DNA of 25,268 bases from JADKFD01 sp050250665 (GTDB taxonomy: Bacteria > Pseudomonadota > Gammaproteobacteria > Xanthomonadales > SZUA-5), in assembly GCA_050250665.1 (NCBI GenBank), contig JBFWOF010000071.1, positions 1 through 25,268 on the forward strand, read 5' to 3'. The position numbers were made by a program, and so were the translations under genes. Below the pieces are notes generated by a model, which saw only the letters and a program-made list of their open reading frames with translations, was not told the origin of the DNA and did no database searches. This document shows positions 1 to 7,603 of this stretch, piece by piece (positions within the stretch are counted from its first letter, which is position 1; each line of letters opens with the position of its first letter).

Positions 1-467
1 CGCCCGGAGAGCCGCACACCCTGCCGAGCAAGCTCGGCACTACCAAAGCCTCGTACACCACAGCTCTGGTTTCGCGGAGCTTGCTCCGCTGCTTCTGCTG
101 GGCTTTGGCTCTTGCTCTTCGCACCGCCCGAAAAGCCGCACATCCTGCCGAGCGAGCTCGGCACTACCAGAGCCTCGTACACCAAAGCTTTGGTAGAGCG
201 GAGCTTGCTCCGCTGCTTCTGCTGGGCTTTGGCTCTTGCTCTTCGCACCGCCCGAAAAGCCGCACATCCTGCCGAGCAAGCTCGGCACTACCAGAGCCTC
301 GTACACCACGGCTTTGGTACAGCGGAGCTTGCTCCGCTGCTTCTGCTGGGCTTTGGCTCTTGCTCTTCAAACCACGCCAAGAGCCGCACACCGTGCCGAG
401 CAAGCTCGGCACTTCCAAGGCCCCGTACACCGACGCTCTGGTTGCACCCGATCGCAGAGGGTGCAAC
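1..467. repeat. Tandem ~124-bp array of paired palindromes (REP/BIME-like), left copy
   Basis: About 3.5 units repeat every 123-125 bp. Each unit holds palindrome B, TGCCGAGCAAGCTCGGCA (at 22, 145, 270 and 394), then about 51 bp later palindrome A, AGCGGAGCTTGCTCCGCT (at 73, 197 and 321), joined by conserved spacers. In the last unit the A position holds a different perfect palindrome, GTTGCACCC/GGGTGCAAC (441-467). Reading frames run through the array because the period is near a multiple of three, but they look like shadows and not coding sequence. The same family lies in reverse orientation at 24852-25119. The array begins outside the window. Confidence 0.9.
441..467. promoter_or_regulatory. 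9-bp perfect inverted repeat upstream of the DUF5666 gene
   Basis: GTTGCACCC and GGGTGCAAC are separated by 9 nt and end 33 bp before the chosen ATG at 501. The site occupies the slot where palindrome A sits in the other repeat units, so it may be a variant repeat palindrome and not a protein-binding operator. No clear -35/-10 pair was found beside it. Confidence 0.35.
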
Positions 468-500
468 GATTCGATCCAGACTGTTTCGGATGATCGGATC

Positions 501-1979
501 ATGGCCAAAAATCGGTGGCTGTCAGCCCTGTGTCTGTTGACGATGGTCCTGAGCGCATTCGCTCCGGGACTCGCTGCCCAGGAAATGATCAATCTGAGAT
601 TGAACGGCCGTCCGGTCACCTTGCCGGTGGAAACACCGGTGCTGATCGATCAGGTGCCGGGCACCCTGGCCGATCTGCGCGGCTATCCCGATGGCCTGCA
701 GATGGAATGGACACGCCAGCTCGGCCCGCAGAAGGGGCTCGGCAATCCGGTCTTCAGCTTCAGGCTGATCGGACCGGTCACCAGCACCACGCCCCTTCGG
801 GTGCTGGGCCAGTCGATCACGGTCAATGGCGACACCGTCCTGGCGGGTGTGGGCCCGGACCTGAACCTGCCGGTGAACACGCCGGTGGTGGTGGCTGGCT
901 TGCTCGACCCCAACGGCAGCGTGCTGGCGACGCTGATCGAACGCCGCGGCCAATTCGGGCAGACCTTTCTGTTGAGCGGGCCGGTACAGGCCATCGATGC
1001 CAACCAGTCGCAGGTACTGGTGGGAAGCCAATGGGTGAGCTATGCCGGCGTCAGTTTCATTCTCTGTACGGAACCGCTGCCGCAAGTAGGCGAGTTCCTT
1101 GCCGTGCGCGCCCAGGCGCAGCCCGATTTCCAGCCGGGCACGGTGCTGACACAGGTGATCTCAGGCTACTGCCTGACCCCGGTGCCACCCGGTACGGCTG
1201 GCGCCTCCGGCATGCTGGAGGGAATCATCACCCAGGTCGTGGACGCCAACCATTTTCGGATTGGCTCCTTGCAGGTGCTGGTGTCCACCGTGACCCAGTT
1301 CGTCTTCGGCGGGCGTGATGAACTGGCGGTGGGCATGCCGGTGATCGTCGAGGGCAGCTATATCGACGCCCAGGAATTCGACGCGGCGGTCATCGAATAT
1401 GTGCGGCCGGTGGTGCGCTTCCAGGTGCCGGTGACGCCGGCACAGGTCACGCCTGGGGTGTCGATCAGTCCTTATGACCTGCTCGTGCGCGCCAGTCCGC
1501 AGGCGCGCGACGAGGACCTGATTCTGGCCAATGGCTTGACCCAGAGCCGTCAGGTCGAAGTCCGTGGCTACATCGACGGCCTCGGGCGGCTTTACGCCAC
1601 CCGGGTGCGCGATCGCGGCAACCCGAACAACAACGCCGTACGCCTGCGCGGACCCGTCCAGACCATTGCCGATCCGCTGCTGACCATCCAGGGCCTGACG
1701 GTAGACACCACGGGGGTGAACATCTTCGACGAGTTCGGCGTGTTCATGACCCGACCGCAGTTCTTTGCGGCCCTGCAGCTGAACGATCTGGTCGACTTCA
1801 GCGGCGCCAGCTACAACCCGGCGACGCGTACGCTCAGCGGCGGCACCATGGTCTACATTGGCGCCGAACCGCTACCGCCGCCATTGCCCGAACGCGGCAA
1901 CCTGCCTTTCATCAACAATGGCACGGTGTCGGGCTATTCCGATTCCACGCCCTTGTTCAGGGATGGTTTCGAGGGTTAG
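501..1979 (+). CDS. Secreted DUF5666-type beta-rich protein
   Basis: A 492-residue protein of unknown function, predicted to be exported. The frame is open further upstream, to 81, but that part is translated tandem repeat. ATG 501 gives a clear signal peptide (MAKNRW, a hydrophobic stretch, then GLAAQ near residue 27), so it is the better start, although its ribosome-binding site is weak. The mature part has several copies of a short beta-type module with the pattern VLGQSITVNGDTVL followed by an LNLPVNTPVVVAG-like segment, as in DUF5666 domains. There are at least four, for example near genomic 800, 1010, 1270 and 1690. The C-terminus reads LFRDGFEG, like the IF-x-DGFE tails I recall on exported proteins of this bacterial order. 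Family assignment is from pattern recognition; the role is unknown. Confidence 0.75.
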   Translation: MAKNRWLSALCLLTMVLSAFAPGLAAQEMINLRLNGRPVTLPVETPVLIDQVPGTLADLRGYPDGLQMEWTRQLGPQKGLGNPVFSFRLIGPVTSTTPLRVLGQSITVNGDTVLAGVGPDLNLPVNTPVVVAGLLDPNGSVLATLIERRGQFGQTFLLSGPVQAIDANQSQVLVGSQWVSYAGVSFILCTEPLPQVGEFLAVRAQAQPDFQPGTVLTQVISGYCLTPVPPGTAGASGMLEGIITQVVDANHFRIGSLQVLVSTVTQFVFGGRDELAVGMPVIVEGSYIDAQEFDAAVIEYVRPVVRFQVPVTPAQVTPGVSISPYDLLVRASPQARDEDLILANGLTQSRQVEVRGYIDGLGRLYATRVRDRGNPNNNAVRLRGPVQTIADPLLTIQGLTVDTTGVNIFDEFGVFMTRPQFFAALQLNDLVDFSGASYNPATRTLSGGTMVYIGAEPLPPPLPERGNLPFINNGTVSGYSDSTPLFRDGFEG

Positions 1980-1994
1980 TCCAGCTTGCGGGGA

Positions 1995-2009
1995 AAGCCA
2001 TGTTGGCTT
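1995..2009. terminator. Small hairpin after the DUF5666 gene
   Basis: AAGCCA, TGT loop, TGGCTT, beginning 16 bp after the stop codon. The stem is 6 bp and there is no real T-run after it, so it is only a weak terminator candidate. Confidence 0.3.
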
Positions 2010-2050
2010 GAGCAGCGCGCGGGTCATGGGTCGGCGCGGATGGCGCTGTT

Positions 2051-2073
2051 GTAGGTCCAGACTGGTCTGGACG
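2051..2073 (+). repeat. GTAG-headed REP-like palindrome (GTCCAGAC family)
   Basis: GTAG followed by GTCCAGAC, a 2-nt loop and GTCTGGAC. Three relatives lie at 19223, 19276 (head GCAG) and 19321 (reverse strand). Confidence 0.75.
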
Positions 2074-2213
2074 CTCTTCGCTCGGAGATGAAGAAGCTCT
2101 GAGGAGGGACGCGCGCCTGCGCGGCCGCTCTTGGGCTTCAGGCAAGGCCAAGCGGCGCCGCAGCGTGGCGCCGTCCACTATGGTGGTGTGAGCCCATGTC
2201 CCAAGTCATTGAG

Positions 2214-2300
2214 GCGTCATTGCGAGGAGCGCAGCGACGAAGCAATCCAGTGCTTCTGCGGCTGTGTGCCTGGATTGCTTCGCTGCGCTCGCAATGACGC
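2214..2300. repeat. Foldback (MITE-like) repeat, TCATTGCGA type
   Basis: The left arm is 37 bp (2214-2250) and the right arm 31 bp (2270-2300). They are reverse complements apart from two 3-nt gaps and enclose a 19-nt loop. The arms run from GCGTCATTGCGAG to GAAGCAATCCAG, a small repeat seen in many proteobacterial genomes. Related half elements occur near 18957, 23443 and 23630. No open frame is present, so it would depend on a transposase elsewhere if mobile. Confidence 0.75.
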
Positions 2301-2326
2301 CGGGGGTTCATCGCCGATGACAATAA

Positions 2327-2361
2327 GCCCCGGTGAGCCGCTGCGCGGCACATCGGGCTAC
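2327..2361 (-). repeat. GTAG-headed REP-like palindrome (GTAGCCCGA family)
   Basis: On the minus strand it reads GTAGCCCGATGTGC, CGCGCAGCG, GCTCACCGGGG. A near copy lies at 19019-19053 on the plus strand and a more distant one at 19069-19099 on the minus strand. Confidence 0.65.
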
Positions 2362-2434
2362 GCGCACCAGGCGGGTGCATGGCCAGTGCGCGGTGCCGGG
2401 CCGAAACAGGCCGCTCGCCGTCGCGACACACGAC

Positions 2435-2692
2435 CTATGCTCTCTTGATGACCCCGATGATCGCCAGCACCACCACGGCGCCGATGGTGGCGTTGATGAT
2501 GGCGCCGATGATGCCGCCGCCGATGGCCAGTCCCAGCACGCCGCCGAGCAGCCAGCCGCCGACATAGGCGCCGATGATGCCGACGACGATATTGCCGACC
2601 AGACCCAGTCCGCGGCCACGCATCAGCTGTCCGGCCAGCCAGCCGGCAACGGCTCCGATCAACAGGAAGATCAACAGTGCGGTGACGGTCAT
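2435..2692 (-). CDS. GlsB/YeaQ/YmgE-family stress-response membrane protein
   Basis: An 85-residue, very hydrophobic and glycine-rich protein with about three membrane segments (residues 3-20, 27-55 and 58-82). The pattern GAVAGWLAGQLMRGRGLGLVG near the N-terminus, followed by NIVVGIIGAYVGGWL, is typical of the transglycosylase-associated (YeaQ/YmgE) family. These are small inner-membrane proteins often induced by stress or in stationary phase; their molecular role is not established. Length is normal for the family. A strong ribosome-binding site (GAGGAG) precedes the ATG. The gene is divergent from pepQ across about 140 bp, so their promoters probably share that space. Confidence 0.9.
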   Translation of the reverse strand: MTVTALLIFLLIGAVAGWLAGQLMRGRGLGLVGNIVVGIIGAYVGGWLLGGVLGLAIGGGIIGAIINATIGAVVVLAIIGVIKRA

Positions 2693-2831
2693 GGCAACTG
2701 CTCCTCATCGGTTCTGGAGCGACTACGATTCACTGCTTCGGCTCATGCTGCAAGCCGAAGTTCGATCTGCACTGGTCCCGGACGGCAGCCTCTCGTAAAG
2801 TGTGGGCATCCATTTAAGCTCGAGGGCACTC

Positions 2832-4148
2832 ATGGCATTGGCAACCTTGTATGCGGATCATCTGCGTGAACAGATGCGCCGTGCCGACGTGGCGCTGGAG
2901 CGTGCCGGCTTCGACCATCTGCTGATTCCCAGCGGGGTTGAGCGCTACGGCTTTCTGGATGACCAGACCTATCCCTTCCGGCCCAATCCGCATTTCCTGT
3001 CCTGGCTGCCGCTGACTCAGCACCCCAGCTGCTGGATTGCCTACACGCCCGGTCAGCGCCCGGTGCTGGCCTACTACCAGCCCGAGGACTACTGGCATGT
3101 GCCGCCGGCTGCGCCATCCGGATTCTGGGTGGAGCATTTCGATCTGCAAGTGATCCGCTCGCCGGAAGAGGCCGCGCAGTTTCTGCCGGCGGCTGCGCGG
3201 GCAGCCATCATCGGCGAGGACAATGCCGCCATAGCCGGCTATGTGCCGAACAACCCCGAGGAGGCGCTGGCCTATCTGCACTATCACCGAGCCCGCAAGA
3301 CGCCTTACGAACTGGAGCAGCTGCGCGTTGCCAGCCGCCGCGGCGCCCGCGGCCATCTCGCTGCCGAATCGGCTTTCCGGGCAGGCGCGTCCGAGCACGA
3401 AATCCATCTGGCCTTCTGTGCCGCCGCCGGTCATACCGATCACGGGCTGCCGTACGCCAACATCGTGGCCCTGAACGAGCACGGTGCCATCCTGCATTAC
3501 CACCACACGCCAGCACCGCGGCCGGCAGAGTCGCGCAGTTTCCTGATCGATGCCGGCGGCAGTGAGGCCGGCTACGGCAGTGACATCACCCGCACCCATG
3601 CCCGCGATCCGGGTCTGTTCGCCGATCTGATCGGGCAGATGGACGAGTTGCAGCAGGGGCTGGTGGCCGAAGTTCGTGCCGGCCGCGACTATCGCGAGCT
3701 GCATCTGCAGTGCCACCATCGGCTGGGCGGAATCCTGCAGCAAAGCGGCATCGTCAACATGAGTCCCGAGGCCCAGGTCGAGCGTGGAATCACCAGCGTG
3801 TTCTTCCCGCATGGTCTGGGACATTTTCTGGGCTTGCAGGTGCATGACGTCGGCGGATTCCAGCGCGACGACCGCGGCGGCGAGATCCCCAAGCCTGCCG
3901 GGCATCCCTATCTGCGCCTGACCCGCACGCTGGAGCCCGGTCATGTAGTCACCATCGAGCCTGGCCTCTATTTCATTCCGATGCTGCTGGCCAACTTGCG
4001 CAATTCGGCCGACGCTGCCCAGGTCGGCTGGGCATTGATCGACACGCTGCTGCCCTTTGGCGGTATCCGCATCGAAGATGATGTCCATGTCACCGAAGGC
4101 GAGCCGGAGAACCTCAGCCGCGACGCCTTCCGGGCATTGGCGGCCTGA
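2832..4148 (+). CDS. pepQ: Xaa-Pro dipeptidase (prolidase)
   Basis: A 438-residue cytoplasmic metallopeptidase of family M24 that cleaves dipeptides with C-terminal proline. It aligns along its whole length with E. coli PepQ. The five metal ligands can be placed: Asp240 (LLIDAGG-type motif, here LIDAGG), Asp251 (SDITRT), His331 (PHGLGH), Glu376 (IEPGLYF) and Glu415 (RIEDDV). These match E. coli Asp246, Asp257, His339, Glu384 and Glu423 with constant offsets. ATG 2832 (MALATLYADHL) was preferred to the upstream ATG at 2802 because it matches the E. coli N-terminus (MESLASLYKNH) and has GAGGG upstream. The next gene starts 3 bp after the stop, suggesting co-transcription. Confidence 0.95.
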   Translation: MALATLYADHLREQMRRADVALERAGFDHLLIPSGVERYGFLDDQTYPFRPNPHFLSWLPLTQHPSCWIAYTPGQRPVLAYYQPEDYWHVPPAAPSGFWVEHFDLQVIRSPEEAAQFLPAAARAAIIGEDNAAIAGYVPNNPEEALAYLHYHRARKTPYELEQLRVASRRGARGHLAAESAFRAGASEHEIHLAFCAAAGHTDHGLPYANIVALNEHGAILHYHHTPAPRPAESRSFLIDAGGSEAGYGSDITRTHARDPGLFADLIGQMDELQQGLVAEVRAGRDYRELHLQCHHRLGGILQQSGIVNMSPEAQVERGITSVFFPHGLGHFLGLQVHDVGGFQRDDRGGEIPKPAGHPYLRLTRTLEPGHVVTIEPGLYFIPMLLANLRNSADAAQVGWALIDTLLPFGGIRIEDDVHVTEGEPENLSRDAFRALAA

Positions 4149-4151
4149 GCC

Positions 4152-4817
4152 ATGCCGCCGATGACCGCAGAGCGCCTCACCAACGCGCTGCAACATCGGC
4201 TGGAAGCGCTCTACGATCTGGATCTGCCGGCGCGGGTGGCCGACCACGTCTTCAGCGACGCCGAACTGGCACAGCGCTTGCGCGGCGCCGGACAACGGCC
4301 GGCCCGCGAACAGCTGCTGTTGCAGCAAGGGGGCGATGAGCTGTCGCTCAGCCTGTATCTGGATCGCCAGCTGTTGCAGCCGCTGATCGAGCGCAATCCG
4401 CTGCGCGCCTTCGAGCTCGATCTGCTGGACGCTTTCGCGGCGGTCATCGAGGGCGTCAGTCATTTTGTCTGCGTGGTCTGGCACGCGCTGCACCAGCGTC
4501 CATGCACGCAGCTGGAACTGGAGCTGCAGGCAGAAGTCGACAAGTTCGCGCTGCTGCACCAGCTCTGGCGCGAACAGCGCGCCGACAGCCCGCAGCCGCT
4601 GCTGGCCTGTTTGTTCGAGAACATTCGCTTCGAGCATGGCCTGGATGCGGTGGAGAGCGAGCGCTACCGGCTGGCCAGCCATTATGCGGAGCGCTATTGC
4701 GGCGCCATGCAGCAACGCTTCCAGGGTCGGTTGGACCACCCGCAGGCGCGCACCCAGCTGCGCCGTTTCTATCGCAGTCCCCAGACGGAAAAGGTGCGCT
4801 GCGCATTGTCGGCTTAA
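4152..4817 (+). CDS. Hypothetical protein in a pepQ operon
   Basis: A 221-residue protein that I do not recognise. It has no signal peptide or membrane segment and is rich in Leu, Ala, Arg, Gln and Glu, so it is probably helical and cytoplasmic. Visible segments include a FELDLLDAFAAVIEGVSHFV helix near residues 78-97 and a C-terminal RRFYRSPQTEKVRCALSA. It starts 3 bp after the pepQ stop (a second ATG at 4161 is also possible), and its codon use resembles pepQ, so it is very likely a real gene translated with pepQ. No function is proposed. Confidence 0.8.
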   Translation: MPPMTAERLTNALQHRLEALYDLDLPARVADHVFSDAELAQRLRGAGQRPAREQLLLQQGGDELSLSLYLDRQLLQPLIERNPLRAFELDLLDAFAAVIEGVSHFVCVVWHALHQRPCTQLELELQAEVDKFALLHQLWREQRADSPQPLLACLFENIRFEHGLDAVESERYRLASHYAERYCGAMQQRFQGRLDHPQARTQLRRFYRSPQTEKVRCALSA

Positions 4818-4892
4818 CCCCGTTGCGCGCATCGGTGCGTTTCTCGGATCAACCCGGCCAGTTCCGGCCGGCCCAGACCCGAAGGAATCGCC

Positions 4893-6656
4893 ATGAAACT
4901 CTGTCTTCGTCCCTTGCCCCTGGTGTTGGCCATGAGCGCCGCGCTGGCGCTCGGTGCCTGTGCCCGCAATAATGCGGCACCCGAGAGCGCCCGCGCCGAT
5001 GCTCCGGAGCGGCGCCAGAATGAGTCGCGGGCCGATGCCCGTGACGAGTTGCTGGCCAAGGAGGAAGGCCGGGCCAGGCCGCGTTCGCAGCCACCGCAGG
5101 AATCGAAGGTGGTTGCCCCGTTGGTCTCCCAGACCGGAATGGCGGTGGGCGCGGTGGCCCCCGCACCGACGAATCTGCCCAGTGGGCCCTTGAACCGGTC
5201 CGGCGCCGGCGAGCCCACCGATACCGAGCGCTATGCCGACATCACGCCCAATGCGGTGATCGCTGCCAGCGAGCAGCCGGTGTCGACCTTTTCCGTCGAC
5301 GTCGATACCGGCGCCTACAGCAATGTGCGGCGTTTCCTCGATCAGGGCCAGTTGCCGCCCACCGATGCCGTGCGCATCGAGGAGTTCATCAACTACTTCG
5401 ACTATGCCTATCCGACGCCGGACAGCCGCGATCAACCCTTCAGCGTCAACACCGAGTTGGCGCTGGCTCCGTGGAACCAGCAGCGCTGGCTGCTGCAGGT
5501 GGGCATGAAGGGCTTCGAAGTGCCGCTGGAACAGCTGCCGGCGAGCAATCTGGTGTTCCTGCTGGATGTCTCCGGTTCGATGCAGAGCGCCGACAAGCTG
5601 CCGCTGGTCAAGCAGGCGCTGAAGCTGGTGGTCGAACAGATGCGGCCGCAGGATCACATCGCCATCGTGGTCTATGCCGGCGCTGCCGGTCTGGTGCTGC
5701 CGTCGACCTCCGGCGCCGACAAGGCGCAGATCATTGCTTCACTGGATGCACTGGAAGCGGGCGGTTCGACCAATGGCGGGCAGGGCATCCAGCTGGCCTA
5801 TCAGGTGGCCCGCGAGCAGTTTGTCGAGGGCGGCGTCAATCGCGTGATCTTGGCCACCGATGGCGATTTCAACGTCGGCATGGTCGATCAGCAGGACCTT
5901 GAAGACCTGGTGACCCGCGAGCGCAAGAGCGGCATCGCCCTGACCACGCTCGGCTTTGGCCAGGGCAACTACAACGACCAGATCGCCGAACGTCTGGCCG
6001 ATCTGGGCGACGGCAATCACGCCTACATCGATACCGAACGCGAGGCCCGCAAGGTGCTGGTGACCGAACTCAGCGCCAACCTGCTGACCATCGCCAAGGA
6101 TGTGAAGATACAGGTCGAGTTCAATCCGGCAGTGGTTGCCGAGTACCGCCTGATCGGCTACGAAAACCGGATGCTGGCGCGCGAGGATTTCAACAATGAT
6201 GCCGTCGATGCCGGCGAGATCGGTGCCGGCCACACGGTCACCGCCCTGTACGAGCTGACGCCGGTGGGATCACCGGCCTTGCGACTGCCGCCGCTGCGCT
6301 ACTCCGGCAGTGCGCAGGTTCAGGGCAAGTCCTCGGAAGTTGCTTTCGTGAAGCTGCGCTACAAGCTGCCCGAGCAGGAGCGCAGCCGCCTGATCGAGCA
6401 GACGGTCGCACGTCCGCGTCAGATCGGCGCCGGCTCTGCGCAGCTGCAGCTGGCAGCGGCCGTGGCCGCTTTCGGCGAGGCCCTGCGCGGCGGCAAGTAC
6501 CTGGATGGATTCGCGCTCGGTGCCATCGCCGGGCTGGTGGCGGAACACCGCGGCCAGGACCGCTTTGGCATGGTCGCCGAACTCGAGGATCTGGTGCGCA
6601 AGGGCGATGTACTCAGCGGTGGAGAGGCTCCGGCGCAGATCGCCGTGGCGCGCTGA
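4893..6656 (+). CDS. YfbK-type von Willebrand factor A lipoprotein
   Basis: A 587-residue predicted lipoprotein. The signal peptide ends in a lipobox LGAC at about residues 21-24, so Cys24 would be lipidated. After a low-complexity linker (about 25-105) comes the N-terminal domain found in this family (TERYADITPN to EFINYFDYAYP), then a von Willebrand A domain. Its MIDAS motif is D225-x-S227-x-S229 (DVSGSM), with a later ATDGDF segment. The C-terminal part (RSRLIEQTVARP to FGMVAELEDLV) resembles DUF3520. Architecture and length match E. coli YfbK, about 575 residues, whose role is unknown. The domain suggests metal-dependent protein binding at the cell envelope. A good ribosome-binding site (GAAGGA) precedes ATG 4893. 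It follows the pepQ pair by 75 bp and may have its own promoter. Confidence 0.9.
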   Translation: MKLCLRPLPLVLAMSAALALGACARNNAAPESARADAPERRQNESRADARDELLAKEEGRARPRSQPPQESKVVAPLVSQTGMAVGAVAPAPTNLPSGPLNRSGAGEPTDTERYADITPNAVIAASEQPVSTFSVDVDTGAYSNVRRFLDQGQLPPTDAVRIEEFINYFDYAYPTPDSRDQPFSVNTELALAPWNQQRWLLQVGMKGFEVPLEQLPASNLVFLLDVSGSMQSADKLPLVKQALKLVVEQMRPQDHIAIVVYAGAAGLVLPSTSGADKAQIIASLDALEAGGSTNGGQGIQLAYQVAREQFVEGGVNRVILATDGDFNVGMVDQQDLEDLVTRERKSGIALTTLGFGQGNYNDQIAERLADLGDGNHAYIDTEREARKVLVTELSANLLTIAKDVKIQVEFNPAVVAEYRLIGYENRMLAREDFNNDAVDAGEIGAGHTVTALYELTPVGSPALRLPPLRYSGSAQVQGKSSEVAFVKLRYKLPEQERSRLIEQTVARPRQIGAGSAQLQLAAAVAAFGEALRGGKYLDGFALGAIAGLVAEHRGQDRFGMVAELEDLVRKGDVLSGGEAPAQIAVAR

Positions 6657-6715
6657 TCGCGGATGAATCCGCTCCCACAGGGGGGTCCCTGTGGGAGCGG
6701 GCTCTGCCCGCGAAT
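6657..6715. repeat. Head-to-head REP pair (GTGGGAGCGG family), also a terminator candidate
   Basis: Two elements of the form TGTGGGAGCGG plus a GCGG/CCGC mini-hairpin face each other. Together they make a 13-bp perfect stem (6669-6681 with 6688-6700) round a 6-nt loop. The pair directly follows the stop codon of the von Willebrand A lipoprotein gene and could stop or stabilise its transcript. Single relatives lie at 7050-7073 and 13219-13245. Confidence 0.75.
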
Positions 6716-6867
6716 GCTCTTCAGCCAGTAACAGGCCAGAAGCTGGACGCGAAGGACGCGAAGGAAAAGCAGAAAGGACACGAAGAAGAGCCGATTCAGG
6801 CATGGCGCCGGACGTGAGATCCGTTCTGCTCTGGCGGCGGGCTTGTTCGCGTAACAGAGACCTAGAA

Positions 6868-6900
6868 GTAGGTCACGTTGACCCGAAGGGTCTACGTGAC
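6868..6900 (+). repeat. GTAG-headed REP-like palindrome (GTCACGT family)
   Basis: GTAGGTCACGT, an inner hairpin of GACCC GAA GGGTC, then ACGTGAC. Two relatives lie at 23503-23538 (plus) and 23549-23583 (minus) with the same outer arms and different inner stems. Confidence 0.7.
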
Positions 6901-7076
6901 AGCTTTGCCAGCCACTCAGGCCGCGCCGCGGCCAATGTGGCCTGTGGCACGTGCAAATATTCTCCTGGCTCTTCTTGCTGCTTTTCCTTCGCGACCTTCG
7001 CGTCCCGCTCTTTTTCAGGGTCCCCTTGGAGAGTTCCCGGCATGGCTGGTCGCGGATGAATCCGCTCCCACAGGGG

Positions 7077-7100
7077 GTCGCGACGCAAGGTCGCTCCTAC
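7077..7100 (-). repeat. GTAG-headed REP overlapping the DUF3299 stop codon
   Basis: On the minus strand it reads GTAGGAGCGACC, TTGC, GTCGCGAC. The TAG of its head is the stop codon of the DUF3299 gene (7097-7099), so the element sits exactly at the end of that frame. Confidence 0.65.
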
Positions 7101-7579
7101 TCCCAGAGGGTGACTTTAGTGGCGCTGAGGGTGTAAGCCGAGGCGGCGATGTCGTTCTTGATGGTCTCGACATTGAGCGTGCCTTCAATCCAGTAGGCGT
7201 CGTAGATCTCGGTGACCGGGATCGGCTTGGCCAGTCGCGCCAGGATGATCTGGTTGGGTGGCGGCGGCGGCACGTGGATGCAGGCGCCGAAGTAGGGCAC
7301 GATGAAGAACTCGCTCATCTGGTTGTCGCTGTCGACCTCGACTGGCACGATGTAGCCGGCGATTCTGACCTGGCTGCCGTCCAGTTCCTTGATGACCTCG
7401 AAGCTGCCGGTCTGCTCGGCCTTGAACATGCCGTCGTGGACCACGGTGGGTGCTTCCATCAGCGCGTCCACTTCGTCCTTGGGCATCAGTTCCAGCCAGT
7501 CGAGTTCGCGCGGCGTGGATTCCGCCGCGAGCACGCCGCAGCTGGTCAGAAGCAGAAGAGATAGCAACAGCAAACGCAT
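7097..7579 (-). CDS. DUF3299-family periplasmic or lipoprotein component of a metal-linked ABC operon
   Basis: A 160-residue exported protein. The N-terminus MRLLLLSLLLLTSCGVLAAE is a signal sequence with a possible lipobox (LTSC, Cys14) or a signal peptidase I site at LAAE. The body contains VRIAGYIVPVEVD, FFIVPYFGACIHVPPPPPNQI and IYDAYWIEGTL, the conserved core of DUF3299, including a Cys and His (ACIHVPPPPP) that could bind metal. I chose ATG 7579; TTG 7597 adds six residues but lacks a better ribosome-binding site. It is last in a three-gene minus-strand operon with an FtsX-like permease and an ATPase. From memory, PA4066 in the Zur-regulated PA4063-PA4066 locus of Pseudomonas aeruginosa belongs to this family. 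A zinc-related role is inferred. Confidence 0.85.
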   Translation of the reverse strand: MRLLLLSLLLLTSCGVLAAESTPRELDWLELMPKDEVDALMEAPTVVHDGMFKAEQTGSFEVIKELDGSQVRIAGYIVPVEVDSDNQMSEFFIVPYFGACIHVPPPPPNQIILARLAKPIPVTEIYDAYWIEGTLNVETIKNDIAASAYTLSATKVTLWE

Positions 7580-7603
7580 GCGCTTGGTTCCGGTCAAAGA
7601 GGT

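Larger units (their letters stand above)
1980..2434. repeat. Intergenic region made mostly of repeats
   Basis: No gene is supported here. The region holds a GTAG-headed palindrome (2051-2073), a GAGGAGGGACGCGCGCCTGC element (2101-2130) that recurs at 13099 and, reversed, at 19169, a foldback element (2214-2300), and a block (2327-2418) whose reverse complement matches 18966-19055 at roughly 80 percent by eye. Confidence 0.75.
6657..7096. repeat. Repeat-rich intergenic region
   Basis: No gene is supported. In order: a head-to-head REP pair (6657-6715), a GCGAAGGAAAAGCAG element (6744-6790), a GTAGGTCACGT palindrome (6868-6900), an inverted copy of the GCGAAGGAAAAGCAG element (6968-7013), and two more REPs (7050-7073 and 7077-7100). 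The two GCGAAGGAAAAGCAG copies form an imperfect inverted repeat of about 45 bp around the central palindrome. Confidence 0.75.

Noticed and set aside
1..467. CRISPR array
   Set aside because: The unit is ~124 bp with two internal palindromes and conserved spacers; there are no unique spacers of 25-40 bp and no cas genes.
81..500. 140-codon N-terminal extension of the DUF5666 protein
   Set aside because: It is translated palindrome array. A normal signal peptide begins at 501.
2814..5657. 947-residue open frame on the minus strand
   Set aside because: It lies antisense to pepQ, the following gene and the start of the von Willebrand A gene, all well supported. Long antisense frames are common at this GC content, and the translation shows no domain.
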